Assembly (NCBI GenBank): GCA_963970005.1
Contig: CAXAMN010021112.1
Coordinates: 894,613-958,612, forward strand
Reading direction: 5' to 3'
Length of the DNA: 64,000 nucleotides
Source of the DNA: Durusdinium trenchii
Taxonomy: Eukaryota; Sar; Dinophyceae; Suessiales; Symbiodiniaceae
The position numbers and the translations under genes were made by a program. Numbering within the stretch: position 1 is the stretch's first letter; every line of letters starts with the position of its first letter. Positions 10,189 through 21,400 of the stretch are shown piece after piece. The notes beneath the pieces are model-generated. The model did no database searches. It had not been told where the DNA came from and worked only from the letters and a program-made list of their open reading frames with translations.

Positions 10189-10808
10189 GGTCTATCTCTC
10201 AGTCTGGCTCCCAGTGACCTCTTTGGAAATTTTGTCTTTCTGTGGCTCCCGTGGCCAAGCTGTTTTTTGGAGTCATCGCTGCAAATCCAAAGAGCACATC
10301 TGCCGTCTCCCCCCTTTGGGGGGGGGAGTTTTGGCCGTGTCGGAATAGTGCATGCTCACAATGCATCGCTGCTCTGCATCTTGTGGCTCCGCTGTTTCGA
10401 TTTGCAGTCCTTGTCTGCCGACACAGTGGTCTTCCTTGAGCCTCATGTGCCTTGATGTCCAGTCCGGCCATTTGCTTCTACATTCTTATGATGGTGGCCG
10501 TGTGCGGCTCGTTTGCCTTTGTATGAGCGGCCGTTCAAACACCGCTCAAACACTCGTCCTACTCCAGCCCTTGCAACCCGGCACACTGCAGTGCTGGATC
10601 CGAGTAGCCCTTTTGTTGCATGGCCCCTGACGGCAGAGGTCCTCGCACGAAGGACTCAAGCAATTAAACTGCTGCAACTATGCTGGTACTGCCGTCTCAT
10701 AGAAAAATGACTAAATGACCAAATGACGTGATGGCGACGTACTGAGTGCAAAGGCTGAATTCATTGCCCCATGTTTCACCTTTCTCAACAGGCTGACATT
10801 GCCGATTC

Positions 10809-10989
10809 GAGTTACGAACCTGGCCTTGTTTTTGGGGTTTTGGTTTGTGGGTTTGTGTTTTGGGTTTTTTGCTTGTGTTTTCCCTTGTCGGTGTTGTTTG
10901 GCCTCATGGTTCGTAACTCTCTCTTTACTAGCTTAAGGTGACTTGTGCATCCTCTGCACACATAGCGCCTCGACCCGTGCAAAAAAAAA
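10809..10989 (+). repeat. SINE-like variable-stem repeat, copy D
   Basis: A 12-bp perfect inverted repeat (GAGTTACGAACC 10809-10820, GGTTCGTAACTC 10908-10919), extended by GGCC/GGCC after a small internal loop. The loop is strongly T/G-rich. The 3' box (from 10937) ends in ACCCGTGC and A9. Confidence 0.65.
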
Positions 10990-11166
10990 CAAGTGCTCTT
11001 GCACCTGGCCTGTTTCCACAGGCCTGCTGCCCTCCTTTTCGCGCAAGAACAAGCCAGCCACAAGCTAGCAAGATTTGCTCCGGAGCTCATTCCTGAATTC
11101 AACGCCCAAGTACAAAAGAGTCATAGTTCAGTCTCACTCAGGTTTCACTCCACATGTGCAGACTTC

Positions 11167-11319
11167 GAATCTCCTCCTCTCTCGGCTCTGTCTTTTGTTG
11201 TTTTGTTGTGTGTTTGGGTGGGTGTTTTTCTGCTCCTCTGAGAGAATTTGGAGATTCAAACCTGGTCAAAGATGACCTGTGCACCATGCACACATGGCGT
11301 CTCCACTCGTGCAAAAAAA
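11167..11319 (+). repeat. SINE-like variable-stem repeat, copy E
   Basis: Stem of 8 bp (GAATCTCC 11167-11174, GGAGATTC 11250-11257) plus an inner 6 bp (TCTCTC/GAGAGA), with a TG-rich loop. The 3' box starts GATGACCTGTGCACC at 11271 and ends CACTCGTGC plus A7. Box sub-family as in A and B. Confidence 0.65.
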
Positions 11320-12186
11320 TGGGGAACTTTGGCGACCCTGGAATCCACTGCGTTGGCGCTTGGTTCTAGGGCCGTCAGTGGACAAGCCTCTGGAAGCGGG
11401 GCCGCGCAGGACCAGCTGGAGTGGAAACTGGAGGGAGAGAGCACGGGTCCTGCAATCACGCTGTGGCCACAGATTCGTCATTCCGACGGATCAACCTCCT
11501 CCGAGTCCAGGATATGATCCAAATTGGCCAGCAGAGACACGGTGAACAAGCTCAGCCTCCCAGTTCGTCCGCATTGCAGTGGGAGCATTGTTCGTTGCTG
11601 TTCACGGTCAAAAACATGTGCATGAACCAGGAAGTTGCTGTCGAGAGTTTGCACCACCAAAGGATGAAGCGGGCACTTGGCGAAGTGCACTCCTGTGGGC
11701 TTGGCTGTCCAATTGACATCTCGAAAAAACACCAAAAGCAGTTTGTGAAACGGATCTCTCTCACAACAACAAAAATGAGGTGTCGTGCTCCTCAGCTGGT
11801 TTCCTCCAATACAATTGCCACCCGTTTGAATCTTCAATTTTGTGCAGGGAATCACTTCTCCACATCTCTTCCAAAATCCTCGCCATGTTCAGTGTTGGGG
11901 TCTTGGGACAGGGGCACTAATAAAAGATGACAAGAAGGAGGTGGGTGACTTCGCGAAGATGGCGCTTCTGACACATGCCTCACAACCACTTCCACACCCA
12001 ACTCACCCCAACACCACCTCAAATGGCAGACATCGAAACCACCCATGAACTTCTTTCCTCGAAACCAAATTCAGCCTCAAAAACACGACAGAAATTCCGA
12101 GACCGGTTCATTGGGCCCCTAGAGCATGCCCAAGGAGCTGACAGCCCTCCGGTAGCTGCAGCTCAAGGTCAGCGGTTGCAGAGATC

Positions 12187-12273
12187 AAGATTGCCTGAGC
12201 ATAAAAAACAAACACCACAAAAAACACCCACACAAACAACAAGCAACTCACCAAAAAACATTCCAGGAAATCC
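12187..12273 (-). repeat. Possible degenerate member of the variable-stem family
   Basis: An A/C-rich block (complement of the TG-rich loop) at about 12199-12245 sits between GATTGCCTG and CAGGAAATC, an imperfect 9-bp stem. No 3' box was found next to it, so membership is uncertain. Confidence 0.3.
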
Positions 12274-12532
12274 TGCAGACCCCTTGACGGGATTTTTTTG
12301 GATGCATTCGCGGTTTGTTGGGTCTGAGACTTTGAGTTGAGCTGTGGCTGCGGCTTCCAGCTCCTTTTATTCACCTGTATTGCCGGTGGGATCCGGCCTT
12401 TTGCTGTGGGGCCGTTGTGCTTTGTTGCATTCTTGCGATGACGGTGGCACCACGCGTGCAAAAGAATTCATGCTGTCAGAGCCAGAGAAGTGACACAACA
12501 CAGAAGGCGGGAGGTTGATTTCAGAATGTTTC

Positions 12533-12714
12533 TTTTTGCGCCGCCATGCGTGCAGAAAATGCACAGGTCAGCTTGTGCTGTTTTGTGAGTGAGTCTCCTG
12601 CCAGGAAAGGGCAACACAAGCAAAACCAGAAACCAAACCAAATCAAACACAAAAAAACCCAAACAAACAAAGGGGTAGCAGCAGAACCAAACACGGAAAA
12701 GGCGAGGAGACTCA
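12533..12714 (-). repeat. SINE-like variable-stem repeat, copy F (inverted)
   Basis: The minus-strand version of the same plan. A T-run and the complement of the 3' box (CGCCATGCGTGC ... GCACAGGTCA) lie at 12533-12570. The stem is TGAGTCTCCTGCC (12590-12602) against GGCGAGGAGACTCA (12701-12714, one extra base), and the loop is AC-rich on this strand. Confidence 0.6.
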
Positions 12715-14244
12715 GATTCATCATGCAGGACCTAGAGTGAAACCTAGGTGAGACATTTATTGGGCAGTGAATTCTTGCAAAACGCCTCAATGTGAGCAAT
12801 CTGAAGTGCGGTACTAACTTATTTCTGGCAGCATCGAGGGCACTAAATTTGGAGGCCTGTTTACACAGGCCATTTTACCAGGTACTCAAGGATGTTCATT
12901 CTATGCTCACGTTTGTATATCACTTGAAGAGGCATGGGCAATACAACCAGGCGAACTGTGATCAGCTGCAAATAAGAGCAGCGGCCAAACATGAAAGGAT
13001 GCTCCTGGATGTGGCTTATGGAAAACCACTGCTGTCAAAGAAGCCTCTAACGCGCCAAACGAAAGGGTAGTTCCTTGCCAGCAGTGCGGCCTTTCATGAG
13101 TGGTATGTCGGACTGTCTATGGTTTGCGGTTGGCAGTCAGCAAGGCACTTAGGTTGATTGATTTCTCAATGTTTCTTTGGGTGGGGAAAAGTGGAAATGT
13201 TTGAAGGAGAACAAAACAGAACTTTGCATGTCCTAGTTTGAAAGAGAGATGTTTTTTCGTTTTCGTGATGTCAGCAAGCGTCAACAAGTTCGACAACAGC
13301 TGGCAGTGTTGTAGAGTTGCTTTGGTCTTTCGGAAAGACGTCTTGCAGTTCGTGTTAAACTGTGTCTGCATGAGCCGCAATTGTCATGGGAAAGCTCGAG
13401 CTGGTGAGAGAACCACGAGACATGGCGAATGAGAGTTGATCCTGGTCCAGGCCTCATGTGTGCAGATTCTGGCCTTCATCTTGTGTTAAAGAGCCTCTCA
13501 CATCCCTCAATGCGATCCTTCGCGCCTCTCTGCCTTCCATTTCCTTGTTCCTGACAGCAGTTGAAGTGCGCTGTCAACTTCACCCCATGACCACATTGAT
13601 GTTTTCTGACGGAGCCAGTTTTCGTCTCTTCCCCTCCAGGCTTTGAACGCAGAAGACTAAAGCCACCCCCAAAGCAAAAAAATATCTCCAAACAAAGCTC
13701 GTTGAACATCCGCAACCGTTTTTGATTGCGTTTCCATCCTTCAAAAATCTTTAATTTTCAAACACTCAAAGCCTAAAGCCATGGCAACACTCATTTGTCC
13801 GTCGGCTCGGCTGTTTTTGATTTTCATTGGTTGTGGACACTCGTTTCATTGAGATGTACATTTCTCCACCGCAGACCTTCCTCAAGGAGCTTCGACAAAC
13901 CTTTTTTTGCAAACTTTTCGACACACCTTTTTGAGGAGTGCATGAAAAGACCAAGGCATGCTGAACATCAAATGATCAAACAACTTTGCACATCATCTTT
14001 TCAGGGTTGGGGCATTTTGGCAAATCAAGGAGTGTTGGGTCAAGCTCCCGAGCTCAAGTGCATGTGATGAACGATGAGATTCGGATAAATTGACATCTTG
14101 AAGTCGATTTAATTCTTCAGTGGACCGTAGACCTCAATTGAACAGTTGCGAACAAAATATGTTGCGCATAACAGGTTATTGCTTTCAAAATTCAAACAAA
14201 GGTGCGTAATCTGTAAGCTGAGAAAACCGCTTCGCAATTTCGCC
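12715..14244. other. Spacer without recognised genes
   Basis: Only short unsupported frames on both strands. No repeat boundary, hairpin or motif stood out. Confidence 0.3.
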
Positions 14245-15369
14245 ATGCAAATCAAAGTGCTTTGTTTGCTTCTGGTGGTTTTGGCCGTGGCAGTGGCAGT
14301 GGGTATACATTCGATTATGGTTGCTTTGAGAGCTCCACTACCTTTCACTGTTTCGGTGGAGTACCGGGGCCAGGTGCGAAAATATCCGCCAGAGCCAACT
14401 GAGGGCAGGCCGGAGGGTAGCGATTTGCAAGTGGAAAAGGAGCAACCTTGTGGTTTCTGGGAGATCTTCATCAATCACAACGAAGGACCAGGCGTACACA
14501 AGTGGACACACTACTTCCCAATTTATGAAGAACATTTTGGACATTTTTGCAGAGGTCGCGAGAATTTGACCATGGGGGAGATTGGTATCCACTCTGGCGG
14601 CAGCTTGCTCATGTGGCGTCAGGCTTTTGGGGAAAAGCTGCAGCTCCTGGTTGGTATGGACATCAATCCAGACACCAAGGCAGGGATGTTGGACATGTGT
14701 GTTCTTTAAGCAATCATAAGGTGTACATGTGGAGATTCATTTTTTAAAAGCCCTTCAAGAGCTGGACTTCCATTGGTTAAGTATGGTCCGTATGGTTATG
14801 TAGGGTTGAGCCTGTTTGGCTTTTTGAAGTGCGCAGAGTTATACCCCAAAGCACCAAGCTGCTCCAAGGCATGGGAGCGCTTCGGGCCGAATGTCAAGGT
14901 GGAAATCGGGAGTCAGGGAGACCCACAGTTTCTGCAGAGCGTGAAAAGGAAGTATCCTGAAGGTTTTGACATCCTTTTGGATGATGGCTCTCATATTCCA
15001 GATCATCAGTTCACCACCTTCGTGCATATGTGGGAGATGATCCGTCCTGGTGGTGTGCTTCTAATAGAGGATGTTCACGGAGTGAATCCGTTGTTGCATT
15101 GGCTGCTTCATGGGCACAGCCACGAAAATGCCTCGATGCCTGGTTGGTATTACCCAAATGACAAAGAGACCGGCAAAGCGACGGAAGTTCCCACGGATGA
15201 CGGAAATCGGCTGAATCGGGCTCCAATGATGGCCTTCACATCTCTGAGTGTTCAGAGAGAAGTAGAGAGCATCAAGGTCTACCCATTTGTGATTGCCATC
15301 ACCCGGCGCAAGGTTCCCCTGGTGGATGTCCAAGCGATTCAGCACGGCTCGCAATGGATGCCATACTGA
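14245..15369 (+). CDS. Membrane-anchored class I SAM-dependent methyltransferase (two exons)
   Basis: Coding join 14245-14679 and 14869-15369, 311 residues. ATG 14245 is the first in frame and places a hydrophobic signal anchor at residues 4-25. The catalytic part shows GEIGIHSGGSLLMW (SAM-binding motif I), VGMDINPDTK, VEIGSQGDPQFL, FDILLDDGSHIPDHQ and PGGVLLIEDVH. The DDGSH and ED pairs match the metal-binding acidic residues of the macrocin/mycinamicin-type sugar O-methyltransferases (family knowledge). The likely role is a Mg-dependent O-methyltransferase of a glycan or natural product in the ER/Golgi lumen (inference from the anchor). Without removing 14680-14868 the frame stops at 14707, in the middle of the SAM fold; joining AAG to GCATGGGAG restores the expected motif spacing. 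Confidence 0.85.
14680..14868 (+). other. GC-AG intron with 8-bp direct repeats at its ends
   Basis: The 189-nt intron starts GCAGGG and ends TCCAAG. CCAAGGCA spans both the 5' junction (14675-14682) and the 3' junction (14864-14871), so the exact splice point is ambiguous within the repeat. GC donors and short direct repeats at intron ends are known features of dinoflagellate introns and of recently inserted introner-like elements. Confidence 0.75.
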
Positions 15370-17604
15370 GGGCTTTCATGCCAAATGCGCTGTGGCTAAA
15401 ATGAGCGTCAATTGAGTCAATTGCTAGGGGTGTTATTGGCATGGCGATAGGAATACATCGAGAAATGATGGGTGCCTGAAACACTGTGCAAGAATGCGAC
15501 GGCACAGCCCGAAAGGCGCGTTCCACAGAAGGGCGCACTTTTTTTCTTTTTAACGTACCCATGTTTCAGAACGGGTCACAGGCATGTACCTCTGCGGTAG
15601 GCACAGCACAGAAGAGCTTTGCTGCAGCCAAGAACATGCTCAAATGCAACTGTGTTGTGGCAATTTTCTTAGACATTCAAAGGGCAACGTGATCCCACGG
15701 CCACAAAACTGCAGGCCCGATCTTGTACTACTCCAATCAAAAGCAAGTTGGCAAATATGGCAACAGTGGGGTCCTTGAGAATGAGCCATGCATCAACAGA
15801 AGTGTGTCAAAGTCAAGTGGACATTTAGCAGGGAGAATTAAACAAAAACAAATCAGCAACAGTTTAACCAGAGAGAATTCTAAACATTGCTTACCTCCCT
15901 CTTTGTTTCAGACATTGGTTCATGAGTTGACACAACACGCGTGTGTACCAAGGCGGTTCATGTAGGAAGCCATGGCGTTGCATCCTCGCGGTCATGGGGT
16001 TTTAAGTGAGGTCCCTGTCGAGCTTCGGTGGTTCTGGTTGTCACAGAGGCAAAAATATGTTTTTTACTGAATTTCCCTGTGTGGTCCCATCTGGGAAACT
16101 CAGCGAGGGTGTTTGTAGCTTCTAGATGCTTGCGCCTTGGAAACGAAGCTGATGGGAGAAGATACCGGAGGATGATAACCCTCCAAATATGTAGATAGAA
16201 CCAGGAAGTGCCTTCGAATTGATATCCCTTCCCTCTATTTCGGGCGCTGTGAAGAGAAGATGTGAGTTTCCTCCCTTCCTTTGGGGAGACTCTGACCTGC
16301 AGGGGAAACATGCAGTGGGAGGACGTGTGCCGGACATGGTCTGAAGGTCTTGCCCAGGAAGAGCCAGGAAGACGTGTATGAGGACTGCATCATGGGACTA
16401 GAACTCTTGGAATACTCATTTTCCCATGATGTCTGGGGGATCGTCAAGCTATGGTAGGGTTGATTAGGGTGTTTGATTCAAGCAAGTAAGTTTTGCCTCC
16501 AAACCTGAAATCCTTGGCGGATTTCTCAGCTGAGAGCTCCAGAGTTTCTCCATGATGAGGCGATGGAAGGAGGTCGAAGGAGCAGCATGTTCCCGGCACT
16601 CGTGGGGGTGCCGAGATGGCTCTTCACATGTGGGGCACGGCATTTTGGCATTGCTGGACTCCCAGGAAGAACCACATGGACCAAAATGGGCGGTCTAGGA
16701 TTCTGGAACCATACTCCCGGAAAAACGAACTGCCGGTCCAGATCGATGTGGCTGTTCTTGCGGTTTTGCCAAGAATCACCAAACCTGGATTAGAGTCAAG
16801 ACTCTTGAAGGGCTTAGTCTTGTGATGACCCGAACGACAACGGTGACGCCGACGCCGACGACGACGACGACGACTGTGCGAACCCGGAGATGTGCTTGTG
16901 AGACCTGTTAGAGATGGCTAAAGACAGGTTGTATTCTATCTTCTACTATAAAGCACTGTCTTTAATTGTAGGTAGTGTATGAAGGGGTTATTCAACAACA
17001 AGTGGTTCACTATAGGTATGCTTTCTGTTCTTATCAGTGTCAGTTTGTGCTCAACAGCCTAGGAATTCACGTTTGGTGCATCGGGTTTTCGTCAGAGCCC
17101 CTGTGCCTTCTACCAAGCCCCAGAATTCGATTTTCGCTTGGCGACCAACAGGCTGAAGGGCTGTGAGGTGGATGAAACCAACTTGGAGTAATCACTTGAC
17201 AACGGCAGCTGAGCATTGGCTGTACCATGTGTTGTAATCCGCACAAACTCCTTCTGGACACCGAGTGGTTGAATCTCAGACCGCAAAAAAGATCTCCAAA
17301 GCCATGTGATGCTCCACGTTGACGCCGAAAGAAAAATCGATGGAAGCTCCATGTGGCCAGCGGCCATTGCTGGGCAAAGCTATCGATTCATGAAAGCCAA
17401 AAAATTCCACGCATCTGGGTCTCTGGGTCTGGTTTTGATTGTAGTATTCTGAAGCTGGAAGGCAAGCCAGGAGGTTTGAATCCCGTGACCAACATCAACA
17501 GTGACCGATATAGGGGCTGTTGAAGACGAAGTTGAAGTTGATCCTCCAAGAAAGAACAAGGCAATTCCCGTGAAGCCCAGGGAATTTCCGAGGTAAGGAC
17601 AAGG
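15370..17604. other. Spacer; (GAC)n-type microsatellite
   Basis: No gene recognised. A short trinucleotide array of GAC/GCC units lies at 16840-16875. Confidence 0.35.
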
Positions 17605-18126
17605 TCACCCGCCCTTTTGGTTCGGCCCCAAACTCCTGGAATCGGTCGGAAAAGAGAAGGAGGTTTTCTTCAAGAACTGGTTCAGAGGACTTCCTTTAGA
17701 GGACTTCATGTTGGTTTGATCCAAGTGAACCCCCCCAAAATGCCTCAAGAATCCCTGACCACGAGAAAGTCTAGCTTCGAAAGTGAGGATCATGAGAATC
17801 TCGAGCAAACAAATGCCGAATCGTCTCGATGTGGCGGAAGCGCTCAGATGCCTTTCCTCTACTTTCAGCAGCCCCTCTTCGAGGAATCGGACCATGCGCA
17901 GGAGTGCCGACGAGATGTTTCGGTTTCGCTGGTCTTGCAACGGAAGGCGGTTTCTGGGCCGTGCAGGCAGAGGTTCATCCACTGGTGCATCCTTTGGTGA
18001 TTTGGAAGACCGGTGAGACGTGTGTGGATGTGGATAGAGTTTGTTGATTCGACACCAAAAAAAAACGACTTGCCAAGCTGAATCCAATAGAATGAGGACG
18101 CTGGCCACGAGACGGAGACAGGGCAT
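17605..18126 (-). CDS. Hypothetical protein with signal-like N-terminus
   Basis: A 173-codon uninterrupted minus-strand frame starting at ATG (18126). The first 25 residues are hydrophobic (MPCLRLVASVLILLDSAWQV ...), then basic/polar. A short segment FLEEGLLKVEERHLSAS looks helical. There is no family match. A plus-strand frame of 127 codons overlaps it and is not more convincing. It could be a chance frame. Confidence 0.25.
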   Translation of the reverse strand: MPCLRLVASVLILLDSAWQVVFFWCRINKLYPHPHTSHRSSKSPKDAPVDEPLPARPRNRLPLQDQRNRNISSALLRMVRFLEEGLLKVEERHLSASATSRRFGICLLEILMILTFEARLSRGQGFLRHFGGVHLDQTNMKSSKGSPLNQFLKKTSFSFPTDSRSLGPNQKGG

Positions 18127-18949
18127 ATCCTTTTGCCATGGCGCCCGAACCTTGATCGGGGGCGCGTTCAGTTCAGTTCGGCTTCTCTAAAGCTGAATGG
18201 CTGGATGCTTAACACCGCTCCGGCCGACCATCTCGGTTGACCGGGAACCGGGGACCACGTGTCCCGATCCGCCCGGCTAGGACTGGTCGGCGTGGGAACT
18301 CAGCTTCGCTTCTTCGGAGCATCTGACCGACCGGTGACGCCGAGCGTCGGTGTGTGACTCGTTCTCAGCCGACGCCGGAGGGTCGGAGGAACGTCCCCAA
18401 AAGAAGCCGTGGCACCACGTCAGACGTGCCGTCTTGCTCCGTCCAAGCTTGCCTTTTTGGCACGTGGTGCTTTTTCACCAGAGGATCTCCAGAACCAGTG
18501 TGTCCCATAAGTCGGAAGAACCAGGGTGAGTTCAATAGACAGTACAACTGGTCATGGTTTGGGCCTTCCGGGCTTCCTGGCGACTCCGCATCCGTCGGAC
18601 CCGTCGCTTGTGTTGCACCCACCATCTGTGCGTGACCCAATAAAGCTCCTTCCAATGCTGACTCACTTTGATGCACTCTAGGCAGAGCCGCTGGCCGAGA
18701 AAACCTCTGAGGCTGGAGGGTTTTGCGAAGCTTGGGCTGTTTGGAGGAGAGTCGGAGTCTTTCCATGAAATTCGGTGAATAGGAATAGGCAGGATGGGTG
18801 GAAGGGGCATTTCTGTGGAGCCATCTTGAAGAGATTGACAGGGGATATTTCCCTATATACCCTTCAAGTCCAAAGACCCAGTAAAACCTGGTCTTTGACC
18901 TCCTTGAGGAGTGCTTTCGTATGACCAACTCCAGTAAAATGGGGTCTTT
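18127..18949. other. Spacer without recognised genes
   Basis: A 187-codon minus-strand frame (18928-18365) has no recognisable content. No repeats noted. Confidence 0.25.
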
Positions 18950-19202
18950 GACCTCTAGGACCTGTCAGGTACTTGATCTTTATAGTATTTATCTCTATTT
19001 CAGATGCCTTCAAACTTTGCGATGATACGATTACATAAGAGCCTCACATTTACATGTGGGCACACTCCAAACCCTGGGAAACGATAGGGGACTCACAAAA
19101 AATTATACCCTTCAACAAGATTCCAAAACAATGGAAAACTATAGGGGACTCGCAAATCTGAGGAGGTAACAGCCACACATAGTAAATGTTGACCGTACTT
19201 GA

Positions 19203-19223
19203 TATATATATATATATATATAT
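19203..19223. repeat. (TA)n microsatellite
   Basis: About ten TA units. A second short run lies at 19419-19429. Confidence 0.8.
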
Positions 19224-19487
19224 TGTACCCCCCCTCCAATACACACCCTTTGTGTGTTCTATACCGTAAATTACAGTGTTTTAGTGATATTTTGGACTCA
19301 TCTTTTGAGTTATATTTTGAGACATTTTTTTCACATGATTGTTTGGAACACTTTCTGGAGGGGTGGTACCATGTTTGGGGATGAGAATCTATCAGTTAAT
19401 TGAAAGGGGAGTACCATATATATATATATCCTCAGGTGAAGATTATATCTGAGAACAAGAAGCAAACAAGAGCATTATTCAAAAAGT

Positions 19488-19695
19488 CTGCAGAAATCTT
19501 AAGACATCTTAAGATTTCCCTGGAACCAAGAAACCAAGAACCAAGATTGCTCAGAAGTCTTGGGGATAATCTTGGTTCTCGGTTCCAAGAAAACCTTCTC
19601 ATCAGAACCAAGATTTTGCCCAAGACTTCTGTGCAATCTTGGTTCTTGGTTTCTTGGTTCCAGGAAAATCTTAAGATTTCTTAAGATTTCTGCAG
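19488..19695. repeat. Long foldback (inverted repeat, about 78-bp arms)
   Basis: Begins and ends with CTGCAG. The left arm (CTGCAGAAATCTTAAGA ... AACCAAGAACCAAGATTG ... GAAGTCTTGGG) is matched in reverse complement by the right arm (CCCAAGACTTCT ... AATCTTGGTTCTTGGTT ... TCTTAAGATTTCTGCAG) with few differences. The spacer itself contains a second inverted repeat of the word AATCTTGGTTCT. It resembles a MITE or foldback element, but no target duplication was identified. Confidence 0.75.
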
Positions 19696-19790
19696 ATTTG
19701 GGAAGACTTTCGTCACACCACAGCATTTGCATCCTTTGTTCACAGCTACTCTGCCGGAAGGACATTCTTTACAAATGCAATATTGGATGA

Positions 19791-19873
19791 ATGTAGGACT
19801 ATAGTCCCATCAGATTATTTTGATATAAAAGCATTGTAGGACCATAGTCCCATCAGAATATTTTTATAAACAC
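19791..19873 (+). repeat. Tandem duplication of a 41-bp unit
   Basis: TGTAGGACTATAGTCCCATC and TGTAGGACCATAGTCCCATC start two adjacent units that continue similarly (AGATTATTTT / AGAATATTTT). The unit contains the palindrome GGACTATAGTCC. Confidence 0.65.
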
Positions 19874-21090
19874 ATTGATACAACAAAACTGATAGAGATT
19901 GACAGGACTAAAGTCTTTACATGGGCATTTGCACAGATTACATTCATACCTGTTTTCAATAGTTGGAAACATTGCAGCAATTGATCTAGTTTAACATTGT
20001 ATACAGTGGAAGTGAATGCATCAAATGTTTTCTCAATAAGAGGTATAACTTGATATATGGAAAGTGTTTAAGAATACTATTGCAAGCAAACAATGAAAAC
20101 ATCTTTTGTTATAAAACTCCTTCATGCATTCATAAAGTCGGTTGTTACCAGCTTGTTAATGAACTATGGGAAACCGATCTTACTAAAGATGACAAAAAAC
20201 TAGGAAACATCACCTTTGGAATGCTTTAAACATCACACAACACCGCACATAAGAGTTACTGTTTTAACACTTTGAGGGAGGCATGCCGTTGCCAGAGTGA
20301 GTTTGGAGGAAGGATTTATGCCATACGGGGCCATACGACAAGAAATAGAAAAAGAAGAAGAAACAACCATGCAATACCTATTACATCTTAAACACCACCA
20401 ATAGACATATATTAGTCAATGGGCTTAGAGATATAAAAGGGTTGCTACGTCAATATCATAACTTTTCAATGTATGAAGCATATAATAAACATTCAGAAAA
20501 TGACATTAAGGCCTATTCAGTGAAGAGTGATGCCTTCAAGATCCATGAAGACGATTTGAGTTGAGTGATGGGCAAACCGAATCATTTTATACAAACATAT
20601 CAGACTGGCATATTGATATGATTTGATCAATTGTCATGCACATAAAAGGTTCTGTAAGTTTATGTGTTACCCTGTGATATTCACAATTATAAAGCATGCA
20701 GGTCAATGTTCCAGTTGCGTAAACCGAATGTTTGTGACTGTATTTTAAATTTGAGTTGTTTAATTGTAATGTCACAGTGTAACAATAAAAGCTAACAACT
20801 CATATAATCAGTTGTATTCATCAATTATCATACGTGCATTTGCACTGGGTGCAACTGACACTATGAATTGGAGTGCTCGTATATAATATTGTTCATCGTC
20901 ATGTACACAATTTCTTCTGTAAATTGTTATGTTTCTTTTTGTGGGGTCTTCACACTTGTGCACCATGAGATTCATACTTTGAATTGCAAGTCCAATGTAA
21001 CAAATTGAGTTGACAATTTGGAAATTCACATGATCAAAATGAATTGGAATGTATCGCAAAAGGTGTGTATTGGTGGGGGGGTGACCGCGG

Positions 21091-21141
21091 TTTTTGATAG
21101 GAAAAGACCATGTTTTGACTCCCAAACAGGGGTCAATCAGG
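21091..21141 (+). repeat. Dispersed hairpin repeat family 2, copy 1
   Basis: TTTGATAGGAAAAGACCA is followed by the hairpin TGTTTTGACTCCCAAACA and then GGGGTCAATCAGG. The same block occurs at 35.05 and 61.87 kb. Confidence 0.65.
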
Positions 21142-21400
21142 TCGTATAGGTATATATACACATGTTACATTACCTATCTGACGGGTTCTGGGACTTCACT
21201 AGATGTTGTTCGACGTGCAGGGTTGACGCAAACATCGATACTCACGCCAAGCACAAACCACCCTAGTTGGAGAGAAAGCGAACTTGCCAAGCTCCTTTGT
21301 TGGTGTCTATGTCTTTTTCTTGATTTTGGGGAGTTCGTTCACCTTCCAGAGATGGATGAACCATGTACTGTATAGAATAGGGGAATAGCAGCATAGCATG

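Larger units (their letters stand above)
18950..21400. other. AT-rich island
   Basis: Base composition shifts to clearly AT-rich relative to both flanks. No coding-like frame is present. It contains short direct repeats (AACGATAGGGGACTC and AACTATAGGGGACTC near 19080 and 19137), TA microsatellites, the foldback at 19488-19695 and the tandem repeat at 19791-19873. It could be an old non-coding insertion or a local compositional domain. Confidence 0.5.

Noticed and set aside
17430-17500. tRNA gene (B-box-like GGTTTGAATCC)
   Set aside because: No A-box at the right distance and no acceptor stem pairing.
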